A stretch of DNA of 38,747 nt from Ignisphaera sp. GTDB taxonomy: Archaea; Thermoproteota; Thermoprotei_A; Sulfolobales; Ignisphaeraceae. Below are positions 16,304 to 25,120 of the stretch, piece after piece (within the stretch, counting starts at the first letter, position 1; every line of letters begins with the position of its first letter). The position numbers were made by a program, and so were the translations under genes. The notes below the pieces were generated by a model. The model did not search any database and had not been told where the DNA came from. It saw nothing but the letters and a program-made list of their open reading frames with translations. Where the stretch lies: assembly GCA_025058535.1 (NCBI GenBank), contig JANXEL010000028.1, forward strand, positions 1 to 38,747, written 5' to 3'.

Positions 16304-16939
16304 ATGGGCAACACAGTGAAAGCTGTAGTATTTGACATAGATGGCACGCTTGTTATGCTCCCCATAGATTGGAATGCAATAGTATCCGAAATTAGCAGAA
16401 TTTCGAATGGCGGTGCCAAAACATTTTTAGGTTTTGTTGCAAGGTACTATAACACCAAGGAGTTTTGGCACATTCATAAACTGCTAGAAGAGGAGGAGCT
16501 CAGAGCGGCGGAAAGTATGAGAATTCTTGATGGTGCTCCCAACTATATAGAGGGTCTATGTGGCGTGATGAGAATAGGATTTGTAACAATGCAGAGTAGA
16601 AAAGCTGCTAGGAGAATACTCGAGAAGTTGGGGCTTACTAAATGCGTAGATGCACTAGTTGCAAGGGAGGATGCTCCTACGAGAGCTACACAGCTATCAG
16701 TAGTTCTTAGTAGCCTTGGTGTAGAGCGCAAAGATGTGGTATTTGTAGGCGATAAGGTTGGTGATGCGATAGCAGCCATAGTCAACAACATAAGTGCTGT
16801 AATTGTTTTGAGGAATCCTGTGAGTATGAGGATCAGTGAAACGGATTATTTGGATGAGGATCTAGAGGTATTTGGCATTCCTATAGTAAGGAGTTTTAGT
16901 GAAGCAGTAGAAGTGGTTAAGAAGCTAATCAATTCATGA
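16304..16939 (+). CDS. HAD-superfamily hydrolase (phosphatase-like)
   Basis: A 211-residue HAD-fold enzyme. Motif I FDIDGTLV gives nucleophile Asp11 and acid/base Asp13; motif II is FVTMQS with the conserved Thr; a helical cap lies between (about 18-80); motif IV is FVGDKVGDAIAA. Members remove phosphate from small molecules such as phosphoglycolate or sugar phosphates. It starts 6 bp after ribokinase, with AGGTAG at the ribokinase end as a possible ribosome site, so the two are probably co-transcribed. Substrate cannot be told from the sequence. Confidence 0.82.
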   Translation: MGNTVKAVVFDIDGTLVMLPIDWNAIVSEISRISNGGAKTFLGFVARYYNTKEFWHIHKLLEEEELRAAESMRILDGAPNYIEGLCGVMRIGFVTMQSRKAARRILEKLGLTKCVDALVAREDAPTRATQLSVVLSSLGVERKDVVFVGDKVGDAIAAIVNNISAVIVLRNPVSMRISETDYLDEDLEVFGIPIVRSFSEAVEVVKKLINS

Positions 16940-17007
16940 GCCCTCTTCACATACAAATCTAGAAGAGCGTAAAGCTTTTGAATACCCATTTTTAACCACA
17001 TACTACA

Positions 17008-19422
17008 GTGTTAACCATGAGACTACCGGTGCCGGGTATAGGATCCATTGAGGCATTTTGGAGCAAACACTCTAGGGTAGTAGCCTCAGTACTCATTCTA
17101 CTGATATCAATCTTAACCTTCTGGCTTAGGGCGCAGCAGTACGTAAATGTCGTTACCTCCGGAATAGGTGTTGTGCATCCTGAGGCCAAGCTCGATGAGC
17201 TTGATCCATTCTTTAACTACTGGGTTGTCGAGTATCTCGATAAACATGGTCCCTTGTCATGGTTCGAGCTCTCATCCTCAAATCCTTCAACATGCATATT
17301 CTGGTACCCGTCATGCAGATCCATACACACCTCCGAGCTACCGGGGCACATCTACACAACATACCTTCTGTACATGCTGGTGAAGCCTCTTGGTGTGAAT
17401 CTGTGGGATCTAATGTCACTTATACCACCCCTCTTAGCACTGCTGGCTACAATATTTATTGCACTCTCCGTGAATGAGGCCACAAATAGCAAGATCGGTG
17501 CTATTATTGCCTCTCTCACGTACTCTCTGTTCTTTATAAGTAGGGAGGTGGCGGGCTTTACAGTCAAGTACACATTTGGTATATTCACAGCACCTCTGGT
17601 CCTATGGCTGCACTTGAGAGCGGTTAAGAGGGGGGGTTATACCGACTATGCTATAGCAGCTCTAGCGCTAGCCTACTCCGCCTCCACTTGGACTGGCATA
17701 GGTCTAACATCAATACCTGTGTATGTTGCACTACTCACCACGCCGATTTTCGCAGATCTGTCGAGACATGATCTGTTGAAAAAGTTTGGAGTGGGTTTCT
17801 CCATAGAGACTCTAATACCAGCCGTGATAATGTATGCCATGCCCTCCTACCGCGGTGGAAGATTGGTGCTAATACTGGCGTTCATAATATCACTTCTAGT
17901 CTTTGGATACTCACTCCTGCTCCACAGATTCTTAGGGAGAGCTAGGGCTGTGAAGATGTATGGATACACGTTAGTAGCACTGACTGTAGCAGGTGTGGTG
18001 CTTGTTACGCTAGCTATAGCTATTCCAGGCTTTCTGGAAGCAGTTACAGGAATACTACCAGTAGCTGGAAAGATTCTGCTTGGACTTGGTATTAGAGTAG
18101 CGGGTGTGGCGGAGACCGTGGCGCAATACCAGCCTCTGTACTTAGGTGGCCTACCACCATATATGCTACTTGGGGTGCTGGTGTTCATATTTATAGGCAT
18201 GCCCATTGTAGTATATGATGTATTTAGAAATCGCAGTACTATACTTCTATCGATAGCTGTATGGTTCTTTTTGGCATGGTTCGCAGCATATAATACTGCC
18301 TACTTTTCAGATTATGCTAAGCTGGCAACCTCTGTCCTAGTTGGATGTGTTGTTGGTGTACTATTGGTCTACTCTAAACCAACTATTGTTAGGCTGGGAC
18401 GTTTAGCTAGAGCAAAATACGGCTTTACACAGATAGTGGCACTAATTATTGCTGTGTCAGTTACAGCACCTGCTGTACTGATAGCATACGATGAGCACAC
18501 TACGTATCGCTATACGTACACAATGGTTTCGAGAGCTGAGGGTTTTACTGTGCCTACGACTGTATGGCTCGATGTTCTGCAATTTATTAGAAGAAACACC
18601 TCTCCAAACTCGCTGATTGTAAGCTGGTGGGACTATGGGTACTGGCTCACAGGTATTGCTAGAAGGGCTACCCTTGCTGATGGTGCAACAATAAATGGCA
18701 GCAGAATAGAACTGTTGGCACAATTCTTTACAAACAACTTGAATGAATCGCTTCAATACATCAAAAACCACTTTAAAGCGTGTGTGAAGGACGAAATCTA
18801 CGTACTTATCTTTAGCCCTGTTGATGTGTATGCTACAGGTGATGGTAATGTGTATGCAGCCTTTCCAATACACCCAGCTGGGTTCGGAGATATGCCCAAA
18901 TTTATAAGTGCTATAGTGTATCTAGCCACCAGAGAGAGTGCCTCTAAAGGACCATACAGCGTCATCCAGAGCTATCAGAACCCATACTACATTTATGCAA
19001 CTGAGACCATTTCAAGCAATAAATGGGTTGTGAATAAAACTATAAGCGCTGGAGGAAATGTAATAGTCTCTGCAATAGGACTTAATTGGAACTCTGGATA
19101 CGTGTTGAACGCTACAATGCCGAAGCTATTTGCATGGTCTACACTAAAAACTTTAGAACAACTCTACCCAGGTCTCGATGTAAGAGTTGTACCGTGGCTC
19201 ATAAGCTACGGAGTTGATAATCAGGGGAGGCTGCAGACGTACATAGACATATCATCGCTGGTTGCGGGATCCATCACCATATACGATGTTGAACAGGAGG
19301 TCTTTGATATTGCATATACAGGTGTTTCACAGCCGCTAGTACTTGGAGGCAACTTTAATAGATACGTCGTCGTCTCACTACTAAAGCTGAAGGAGGAAGT
19401 GTTAGAAAATCTATGCAGCTAG
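17008..19422 (+). CDS. aglB: Oligosaccharyltransferase STT3/AglB
   Basis: The 804-residue catalytic subunit of archaeal N-glycosylation, moving a lipid-linked glycan onto Asn of secreted proteins. An N-terminal membrane domain of about 13 helices includes the metal-binding loop DELDPFFNYW; WWDYGYW, the signature that binds the acceptor sequon, is at 540-546, followed by the soluble C-terminal domain on the outer face. The lipid-phosphate sugar transferase that begins the pathway is at 5575. Start is GTG 17008 or ATG 17017; TTTTTAAC at about 16989-16996 would make ATG 17017 leaderless. The 3' end overlaps the convergent zinc-finger gene by 12 bp. Confidence 0.95.
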   Translation: MLTMRLPVPGIGSIEAFWSKHSRVVASVLILLISILTFWLRAQQYVNVVTSGIGVVHPEAKLDELDPFFNYWVVEYLDKHGPLSWFELSSSNPSTCIFWYPSCRSIHTSELPGHIYTTYLLYMLVKPLGVNLWDLMSLIPPLLALLATIFIALSVNEATNSKIGAIIASLTYSLFFISREVAGFTVKYTFGIFTAPLVLWLHLRAVKRGGYTDYAIAALALAYSASTWTGIGLTSIPVYVALLTTPIFADLSRHDLLKKFGVGFSIETLIPAVIMYAMPSYRGGRLVLILAFIISLLVFGYSLLLHRFLGRARAVKMYGYTLVALTVAGVVLVTLAIAIPGFLEAVTGILPVAGKILLGLGIRVAGVAETVAQYQPLYLGGLPPYMLLGVLVFIFIGMPIVVYDVFRNRSTILLSIAVWFFLAWFAAYNTAYFSDYAKLATSVLVGCVVGVLLVYSKPTIVRLGRLARAKYGFTQIVALIIAVSVTAPAVLIAYDEHTTYRYTYTMVSRAEGFTVPTTVWLDVLQFIRRNTSPNSLIVSWWDYGYWLTGIARRATLADGATINGSRIELLAQFFTNNLNESLQYIKNHFKACVKDEIYVLIFSPVDVYATGDGNVYAAFPIHPAGFGDMPKFISAIVYLATRESASKGPYSVIQSYQNPYYIYATETISSNKWVVNKTISAGGNVIVSAIGLNWNSGYVLNATMPKLFAWSTLKTLEQLYPGLDVRVVPWLISYGVDNQGRLQTYIDISSLVAGSITIYDVEQEVFDIAYTGVSQPLVLGGNFNRYVVVSLLKLKEEVLENLCS

Positions 19423-19725
19423 ATCTTCTTCCTCCTCTTCAGCTGACTCCTCCTCCTCTTCGCTTATAACGTAAGCTTTACCCCATTCACTCATCCTAGC
19501 GTGTGCACGCATGTGGTGGAATAGATCCTCGGGTGAGAAGAAATACGTGGCACTGGATACTAGTGTTGTTGACGGCTCACTAGTACTCGGACACACTTTT
19601 GATATATTTATACAGAGTGGGCAGAGTATGAGGCTAGATGTAATGTCATAGCACGTTTCAATCTCCACACCTTCAGCCATCTTGAACTTTCTCCTAACCC
19701 ATTTGGCCTCCCATCCGTACGACAT
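19411..19725 (-). CDS. Small zinc-finger protein with acidic tail
   Basis: A protein of 104 residues that I do not recognise as a named family. A CPLC pair, followed about 35 residues later by LFHHMRAHARMSEW, resembles a widely spaced C2H2 zinc finger. The C terminus is a run of Glu-rich residues (EEEEESAEEEEED). The N terminus is basic (KWVRRKFKM). It could bind nucleic acid or a protein partner. ATG 19725 is preferred over TTG 19731; TTTATAAA at 19765-19772 is the TATA box. It overlaps the end of aglB on the other strand by 12 bp. Confidence 0.65.
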   Translation of the reverse strand: MSYGWEAKWVRRKFKMAEGVEIETCYDITSSLILCPLCINISKVCPSTSEPSTTLVSSATYFFSPEDLFHHMRAHARMSEWGKAYVISEEEEESAEEEEEDLAA

Positions 19726-19764
19726 ACACAAAACCCTGTCAAGGGGTGCTAGACACTAAAACTC

Positions 19765-19772
19765 TTTATAAA
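19765..19772 (-). promoter_or_regulatory. Probable TATA box of the zinc-finger gene
   Basis: TTTATAAA, a palindromic TATA element, centred about 43 bp before ATG 19725; leader of roughly 17 nt. Confidence 0.45.
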
Positions 19773-19835
19773 TTAATAATAAGCTACTAAAATCTCTGAA
19801 CTCTAGACACCTAGTGTGAAACTATTTATGGATCA

Positions 19836-20267
19836 CTAAATTGAGCGGCTAACCGGCATCTGCCTATACACTTTTAGAGCTTCATATAGAAACAGTCCGA
19901 ATCCTATAAACGATACAACAATTGTTGGCATGGAGTTACTTAAATCTATATTGAAGAGGATCACCTTGAGCATCTCTCCAATCACTACCCCTAGAAAAAA
20001 TAGGGAATACAGAAGAAACTTGTGTATGAGCTTCTTACCTATAATTATGAACCCTCTCAGGGGGACGGTTGCAGCTATTGTATAGCCGTTAATATCCCTC
20101 TTTATAAGACCCTTTTCCTCAAGCCTCTTAAGATTATAGTGAACGGTGCTTACAGGTACTCCAAGTTCTCTTGAGATCTCCCTAACACCCTTCGGTTCTC
20201 TGGACACAAGTAGATATATGTAGATCTTAGTAGCAATGCCGCTCAGCTCCTCTAGAGAATTCTCCAT
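19836..20267 (-). CDS. Membrane-bound winged-helix regulator
   Basis: A 143-residue protein with an N-terminal ArsR/TrmB-like winged helix (about 8-65; recognition helix region GVPVSTVHYNLKRLEEKGLI) and two C-terminal membrane helices (about 80-100 and 107-127). Such membrane-tethered DNA-binding proteins are common in archaea; most have no known signal. It lies divergently from the secreted beta-propeller gene, with about 130 bp between the starts, including a TATA element readable in both directions (CTATAAAAT at 20303-20311). I infer that it may control that neighbour, possibly in response to an envelope signal. No sensing domain is visible outside the membrane. Confidence 0.75.
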   Translation of the reverse strand: MENSLEELSGIATKIYIYLLVSREPKGVREISRELGVPVSTVHYNLKRLEEKGLIKRDINGYTIAATVPLRGFIIIGKKLIHKFLLYSLFFLGVVIGEMLKVILFNIDLSNSMPTIVVSFIGFGLFLYEALKVYRQMPVSRSI

Positions 20268-20302
20268 AGGTTTACACTAGGATTATCCTCAGGAAGTACC
20301 CG

Positions 20303-20311
20303 CTATAAAAT
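20303..20311 (+). promoter_or_regulatory. TATA box between the divergent regulator and beta-propeller genes
   Basis: CTATAAAAT; on the plus strand it would start a transcript near 20333 with a 65-nt leader that keeps the Shine-Dalgarno at 20387-20392. On the minus strand it is about 40 bp before ATG 20267. Confidence 0.4.
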
Positions 20312-20397
20312 GTTACTGTGTCCAAATACTTGTACAGACCGTTCAAGAAGTAATGCTATTAACTTTTAAGCTGCATATCCTGGAGCAGGTGAGAAGC

Positions 20398-22674
20398 ATG
20401 GGCAGTAGAATCTATGTGCTCTCTATACTAATGCTGCTAGTAGGTATTACACTACCTGTAATTATAGGCTATCTCCAAATATCCAGAGAATTTGTAAGGC
20501 GTACAAGTGCAAACACTACAACACAAACTACAACACCAACAACTGTAAGACTACCCGAGTACACAACAATAACTAACCATATAACCATCGTTACACCATC
20601 CTCTACGACGATTGAGGGAAGCATTGAAGCTAGACACGTACTTCTCGAGGAGGGGTATAAAAGTGTAATAGAATTTATTGAAAATAGTAGAAGGGTGTTA
20701 TCAGAAGTTCAACAAATTATGGGTTATTCGTATACTGAGGGAGGTATTTTCGACACTAGAGTCTCAATATCAACCTCAATACCTGTGCCTCGAGCCCTAA
20801 CCCTAAATAGGGTAGCAGCCCAGGAAGCCTCTTATTACCCAACTACTAGCGTCTCTAGAACCAATGTTCAAGTAGAGGGTGTAGATGAGGCTGACATTGT
20901 TAAGAATAGTGATAGAATTATTGTTGTGGCATTGCAAAATAAAGTGTACATACTTGATGTCGAGAATAGGAGGGTGTCCTCTGTAATCAATATTACTACA
21001 ACACAGAGTGCTGCCACCATTAGAGGGTTGTATCTGTATGGAGAAGACACACTTGTAGTAATCATATCACATCCTCAGTTTATCAATGCCGTTTTCCAGC
21101 TAAGAACGGAGAGCTCCTTAGCAAAAACTAGTGTTCAGAGGAGTTTGGAGGCTACAAGCATCTACATATTTGATTTATCCGATATCTATAGTCCTATACT
21201 ACTTAGAAACACTACTCTATCAGCATCTTACCTCGATTCAAGATTATCAAACAGATACCTTTATATCATAGCTGTAGAGAGTATATATGGCGATGATGGT
21301 GGCTACGTAATCCCTCTATTAGATGGAAAGCCTATCGAACCTGCTAGTATCATTGCTATAGATGAACTGCCGGCGGTCTACACTATTATGCTTGCTATTG
21401 ATTTGGAGACTCTAGAACACAGTGCTACAGCTTATATGACCAGCTATGGCTTTAGAATATACATGTCTAGGAACAACAATCTGTACATAGGATCACCTAT
21501 ATCATCGCATCAGAGACTGTATCTGGATGCTGTCATTCAATTTGTTGAGATCTCATTAAAGTATCTGCCTACCGATGTATCGGTGAATGTTAGTAGGTAT
21601 GTAGGTAAGGGGAACTACCTAGATGCGTACAACCACATTTTAAATTACCTATCATCACTAGACCAGAAAGAAGCTGTCAACATAATTGAGAGGATAAATA
21701 GTGAGCTTAGCAGGTTAAACTATAGCTATATTGATGCAACAAAGTTCTATGTATATAGCGTAGACGGTATCCAGGTTAAGCATAGAGGTGTGTTTAAGGT
21801 AAATGGTTCTCTGCTTGATCAGTTCTGCATGGAAGAATATGGGGATAGGTATTTCATAGTTGCCACGACATCTACCGAACAATCTATTAAATACGAGGTT
21901 GTGGAGTACAGAATAACTCCACCAATGTACAGAGAGGTTGAGGTTACTATATGCTCCAACTCCAAATGCTCAATTACAACAATACCCATTCAGAGAGAAG
22001 ACCGTGAGCTTAGAAGGATAGCAGTGCAACCTGTTTTCACTGCGATATCAACCTCAAACAACGTGTATATAGCTGACGCTAGGAATTTAGAGATCATTGG
22101 CTCACTAAAGGGTCTTGCAGAAGGTGAAAGAATATACGCTGGTAGGCTGGTGAAGAACATATTCTTTTTAGTGACATTTAGACAGGTAGACCCATTATTT
22201 GCAATAGATGTAGCTGAGCCGACCCATCCAGTAGTATTAGGGTACTTGAAGATACCTGGTTTTAGCGAGTATCTACATCCACTACCGGGAGATCTACTAC
22301 TTGGAGTGGGTTTGGAGGACGGTGCGCTAAAGATATCTATATTCAATGTATCCAACCCAAGTAACATGGCCGAGGTGTCACTGATGAAGATAAGCCATAC
22401 GTGGTCGCCCGCCCTACAGGATCATCATGCGGTTACAGTATATCTGGCTAGAAATATATCAATAATACCAGCTTACATAGGGTTTGGCGCTAAGCAGGGC
22501 TTCATAATACTTAGCTATGCAGATGCTAAGCTTAATCTAAAGGACATAGTTGATCATACCGATCCACTAAGATCGGTATACATAGGTAGCAAGCTGTTTA
22601 CAATCTCTAGTACAGCAATAAGGATCTATGATCTTGATAGAGAAAGAATTGAATGGGAGGTAAGAATCGGTTAG
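20398..22674 (+). CDS. Secreted beta-propeller domain protein (Beta_propel family)
   Basis: A protein of about 758 residues with an N-terminal signal anchor, a Thr-rich linker, and then the long beta-propeller domain distantly like WD40 repeats. The entry motif TNVQVEGVDEADIVKNSDRI is characteristic of this archaeal/bacterial extracellular family, whose function is unknown. The start is set at ATG 20398 because AGGTGA (20387-20392) lies 5 nt upstream and the hydrophobic signal starts soon after; ATG 20353 adds 15 residues in front. A CSNSKCS pair mid-domain may form a disulfide, which fits a secreted protein and the thioredoxin-fold protein at 2219. Divergent from a membrane-bound regulator. 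Confidence 0.85.
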   Translation: MGSRIYVLSILMLLVGITLPVIIGYLQISREFVRRTSANTTTQTTTPTTVRLPEYTTITNHITIVTPSSTTIEGSIEARHVLLEEGYKSVIEFIENSRRVLSEVQQIMGYSYTEGGIFDTRVSISTSIPVPRALTLNRVAAQEASYYPTTSVSRTNVQVEGVDEADIVKNSDRIIVVALQNKVYILDVENRRVSSVINITTTQSAATIRGLYLYGEDTLVVIISHPQFINAVFQLRTESSLAKTSVQRSLEATSIYIFDLSDIYSPILLRNTTLSASYLDSRLSNRYLYIIAVESIYGDDGGYVIPLLDGKPIEPASIIAIDELPAVYTIMLAIDLETLEHSATAYMTSYGFRIYMSRNNNLYIGSPISSHQRLYLDAVIQFVEISLKYLPTDVSVNVSRYVGKGNYLDAYNHILNYLSSLDQKEAVNIIERINSELSRLNYSYIDATKFYVYSVDGIQVKHRGVFKVNGSLLDQFCMEEYGDRYFIVATTSTEQSIKYEVVEYRITPPMYREVEVTICSNSKCSITTIPIQREDRELRRIAVQPVFTAISTSNNVYIADARNLEIIGSLKGLAEGERIYAGRLVKNIFFLVTFRQVDPLFAIDVAEPTHPVVLGYLKIPGFSEYLHPLPGDLLLGVGLEDGALKISIFNVSNPSNMAEVSLMKISHTWSPALQDHHAVTVYLARNISIIPAYIGFGAKQGFIILSYADAKLNLKDIVDHTDPLRSVYIGSKLFTISSTAIRIYDLDRERIEWEVRIG

Positions 22675-22683
22675 GGTAGCACA

Positions 22684-22719
22684 TATACAATGTAGTCTTT
22701 GTATACTCAGCTGTATTTT
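22684..22719 (+). terminator. Candidate terminator of the beta-propeller gene
   Basis: TATACAA (22684-22690) pairs with TTGTATA (22699-22705) around an 8-nt loop; a T-run (TATTTTTT) follows at 22713-22720. It begins 10 bp after the stop. Confidence 0.5.
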
Positions 22720-22905
22720 TTGACTCTTAGGTGTTAAACTAAATAAAATTGCACATTCAGGTCAATATAGTGCAGATTTAAATGTGCCAAGCTAGAGCCT
22801 CCTAAGATGCACGGGTTAGCGATTCAGTACATCTACCCAATCTTAACTTCAGTGGTTTGTAGCTGGATAGAATTATCCTTGAAAATTTCTATCTAACTGC
22901 CTCTC

Positions 22906-24292
22906 TTAGTTTATGGAGGCCTTTCTAGATGTTTCAATGGTTTCTAGCTGCTTAATCGGCAGCAATTCATATTTTATTACAGGCTTTATCCATCCACCTC
23001 TCCTAATCCACGCATAGGAGATTGAGCCACCAATTATTTCAGAAAGTGCTATAGCCATCCATAGACCTACCGCGCCTAGCTTCATACTTACTGCCAGTAG
23101 CCATCCCATACCTATCCTAATAGCCCAAAACCTCACTGTATTTACTACAGTTGGTAAAATCGTGTGCCCCGAGCCTCTTCCCACCGACATTCCGAGAAAG
23201 GATAGCATCATCATTGGCAGAATCCACGCTATAGTTGCAACCAGTCTTTCCGCCTCTAGTGCTACAGTGCTATCGCTTGCAAAGGCTGCAATTAGATAGT
23301 TTCTCCCAATACACACTAAGGTTGAGCCTATGAAGACGAATATCATTATGGTGTGTGCTGCTGTTAAGGCTATTCTACGGGCACGAGTGGTGTTTCCAGC
23401 CCCTAGATTCTGCCCAACCATTATGCTTATAGACATTGTAAAGCCTCTAAGCACAGCATTAGCTATATCCAGAACCATAAACCCTATTGCAAATGCTGTA
23501 GCAATTATGATTCCAAACATATTTACCAATGCCTGCTGAAATGTGAATGCAAAACCATCTGATACAGTCATTATGGTGACGGGGTATTCCTATCTTTAGG
23601 CTAAGGGAGAGCCATTCACTGTCGAGTCTAGGTGTAAATCCTATCTTAACCTCAGGATATCTTACCCTTATAAGGTACAGTACAATCATGCCAGCAAAGA
23701 GCCTCGTAATTATTGTGGCTATAGCTGCCCCACGTACACCCACAGCAGGAATAGGGCCTAGCCCACAATAAATATTGAATCAAGCACAGCATTTACCACG
23801 GCACCAACTCCCATAACCATGGCAGGCGTCCGCATATCACCAAAGGACTGCATTATGGTGGCAAGCGACATGGCAATTCCAAAAGCTATGAGGTCAAACG
23901 CTATAATTTCCGCATACTCTATAACATATTCAAAGATTTCGCTTGGGGTTCTAATAAGATGATGGAAGATGTGGAGTTTTAAAGACTCATACACTAAAAA
24001 CAGTACTATCGATATAGCTACACATAAGGTGAACAATTTTGATGAGACTTCACTAACCTTGTCATACATTTTAGCACCAACATACTGTGATAGTATTGCC
24101 AAATTCGCATCTGTAATACCTATTATAATAGAGATGAAGAGCAGGAATATAGGCCAATTCTGCCTAGGAACGGCAAGAGCGTATTGGCTATATCTGCTCA
24201 ACCAGTACGTATCTGCAATATTATACATCAGCATTATTACGTCCGTGAGCATGAGCGGTAGTCCTAGTCGTAATCACTTGACCCCCATCCAT
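22906..24292 (-). pseudogene. MATE-family multidrug exporter, frameshifted
   Basis: A twelve-helix MATE cation/drug antiporter broken by small indels. The first long segment (codons from about 24273) reads LRLGLPLMLTDV, then NIADTYWLSRYS and TIMQSFGDMRTPAMVMG. A one-base loss near 23761-23764 (GGGCTAG) ends it at a TAG; the next frame carries GVRGAAIATIITRLFAG. An extra base in the CCCC run (23581-23584) returns to the first frame, with FTMSISIMVGQNLGAGNTTRAR, the second-half MATE signature. At the 5' end ATG 24292 (MDGGQV) is one base out of frame with the body (about 24274), and the in-frame ATG 24252 would cut helix 1. Real decay or sequence error. Confidence 0.82.
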
Positions 24293-24366
24293 TGATTAGG
24301 TATACACCGCTAAGAAGTGTAGTAAAAAGCTTTGCTCACAACTTTACTTTATCATAAGGAAGGTAG

Positions 24367-24426
24367 GTTTAGGCATTAAAGGAATTTGCTATCAGTTTTG
24401 CTTATTTTATTAAAAACCTCCTAAAC
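24367..24426. repeat. Weak inverted repeat upstream of the MATE gene
   Basis: GTTTAGG (24367-24373) and CCTAAAC (24420-24426) are complementary over 7 bp with a 46-nt spacer. A second short palindrome ACTCTT-AG-AAGAGT is at 24441-24454. Both lie in the 282-bp gap between the MATE gene and the tRNA, which otherwise holds nothing clear. Confidence 0.25.
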
Positions 24427-24574
24427 GTAGTGCCGGGCAAACTCTTAGAAGAGTGTTATTGAATAGATAATAAGCGATGTAGTAGCAGCTCTAAAGCCAC
24501 TATTTCGCAATGTACAACTTAGCTTGTAGAAGAGAAAAATGCTATAGAGTGTGTTGTGGTGTGGAAGTTTTAGC

Positions 24575-24662
24575 TGGTGCGGGGGGTGGGATTTGAACCC
24601 ACGCAGGCCTATGCCATCGGGTCCTCAGCCCGACCCCTTTGACCTGGCTCGGGCACCCCCGC
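24575..24662 (-). tRNA. tRNA-Leu, anticodon GAG, CCA encoded
   Basis: The minus strand folds as a class II tRNA. Acceptor GCGGGGG (5' end at 24662) pairs with CCCCCGC, followed by discriminator A and an encoded CCA. The D-arm begins TGCCCGAGCC; the anticodon stem is TCGGG/CCCGA around loop CTGAGGA with anticodon GAG; a long variable arm follows; the T-arm is GTGGG/CCCAC around TTCAAAT. The GAG anticodon plus long variable arm identify Leu (CUY codons). No intron. GGTGC/GCACC just outside extends the helix by 3 bp in DNA only. A TATA box is upstream. Confidence 0.96.
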
Positions 24663-24689
24663 ACCCTTTTCTGATTTCTAACAGCACGG

Positions 24690-24697
24690 TTTTATAA
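24690..24697 (-). promoter_or_regulatory. TATA box of tRNA-Leu
   Basis: TTATAAAA on the minus strand, centred about 31 bp before the mature tRNA 5' end. Confidence 0.65.
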
Positions 24698-24726
24698 GGT
24701 GTTGTTATAGGGGGTGCATTTCTATT

Positions 24727-25068
24727 CTATTCACTCAGCAATAATGCAATCGGTATGCTGTCGGCCTCTTTTATATCTTTGACGTTTAGTATAAACACTA
24801 CCGGTCTTCCTACTGGTGGTAGCTCTCCACACTTCACCTTTCCCTGATCATCGACGAATGCAAATTTGCATTTTGTTGAAGGGGGTGGCGATGATATTAT
24901 GAGTATCTGCTCATCAGTTACGGTAACTATAGTGAAACAGCTTCTCTCGCTGCACAAGAGTGATGATGTCATGCTCACTGCTGACATTCTTGAGTGTAGC
25001 AGTAGTATGATATCATCGAATGTTTCAAGTTCTATTACGGACGACTTTACCACTGGTACTCTCCTCAT
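24727..25068 (-). CDS. Hypothetical 113-residue protein
   Basis: I do not recognise this family. The product is a soluble alpha/beta-looking protein of 113 residues with three Cys (two in LCSERSC, then CKF and CGE further on), a proline run SSPPPS, and a C-terminal VVFILNVKDIKE strand. A good TATA-like stretch TAAAATAAATAAAT (25095-25108, minus strand) lies about 33 bp before ATG 25068, supporting expression as a near-leaderless message. It sits between the tRNA-Leu promoter and the radical-SAM gene. A competing plus-strand frame over the same DNA lacks a promoter and was not chosen. Confidence 0.55.
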   Translation of the reverse strand: MRRVPVVKSSVIELETFDDIILLLHSRMSAVSMTSSLLCSERSCFTIVTVTDEQILIISSPPPSTKCKFAFVDDQGKVKCGELPPVGRPVVFILNVKDIKEADSIPIALLLSE

Positions 25069-25094
25069 TTCCGGTTGTTCTCCACTTGTAGCAG

Positions 25095-25108
25095 ATTTAT
25101 TTATTTTA
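25095..25108 (-). promoter_or_regulatory. Probable TATA region of the 113-residue gene
   Basis: TAAAATAAATAAAT read on the minus strand, centred 33 bp before ATG 25068. Confidence 0.4.
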
Positions 25109-25120
25109 GGATAAAAGGTT

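Noticed and set aside
24866-25114. 82-codon plus-strand frame opposite the 113-residue gene
   Set aside because: No promoter; the minus frame has a well-placed TATA region.
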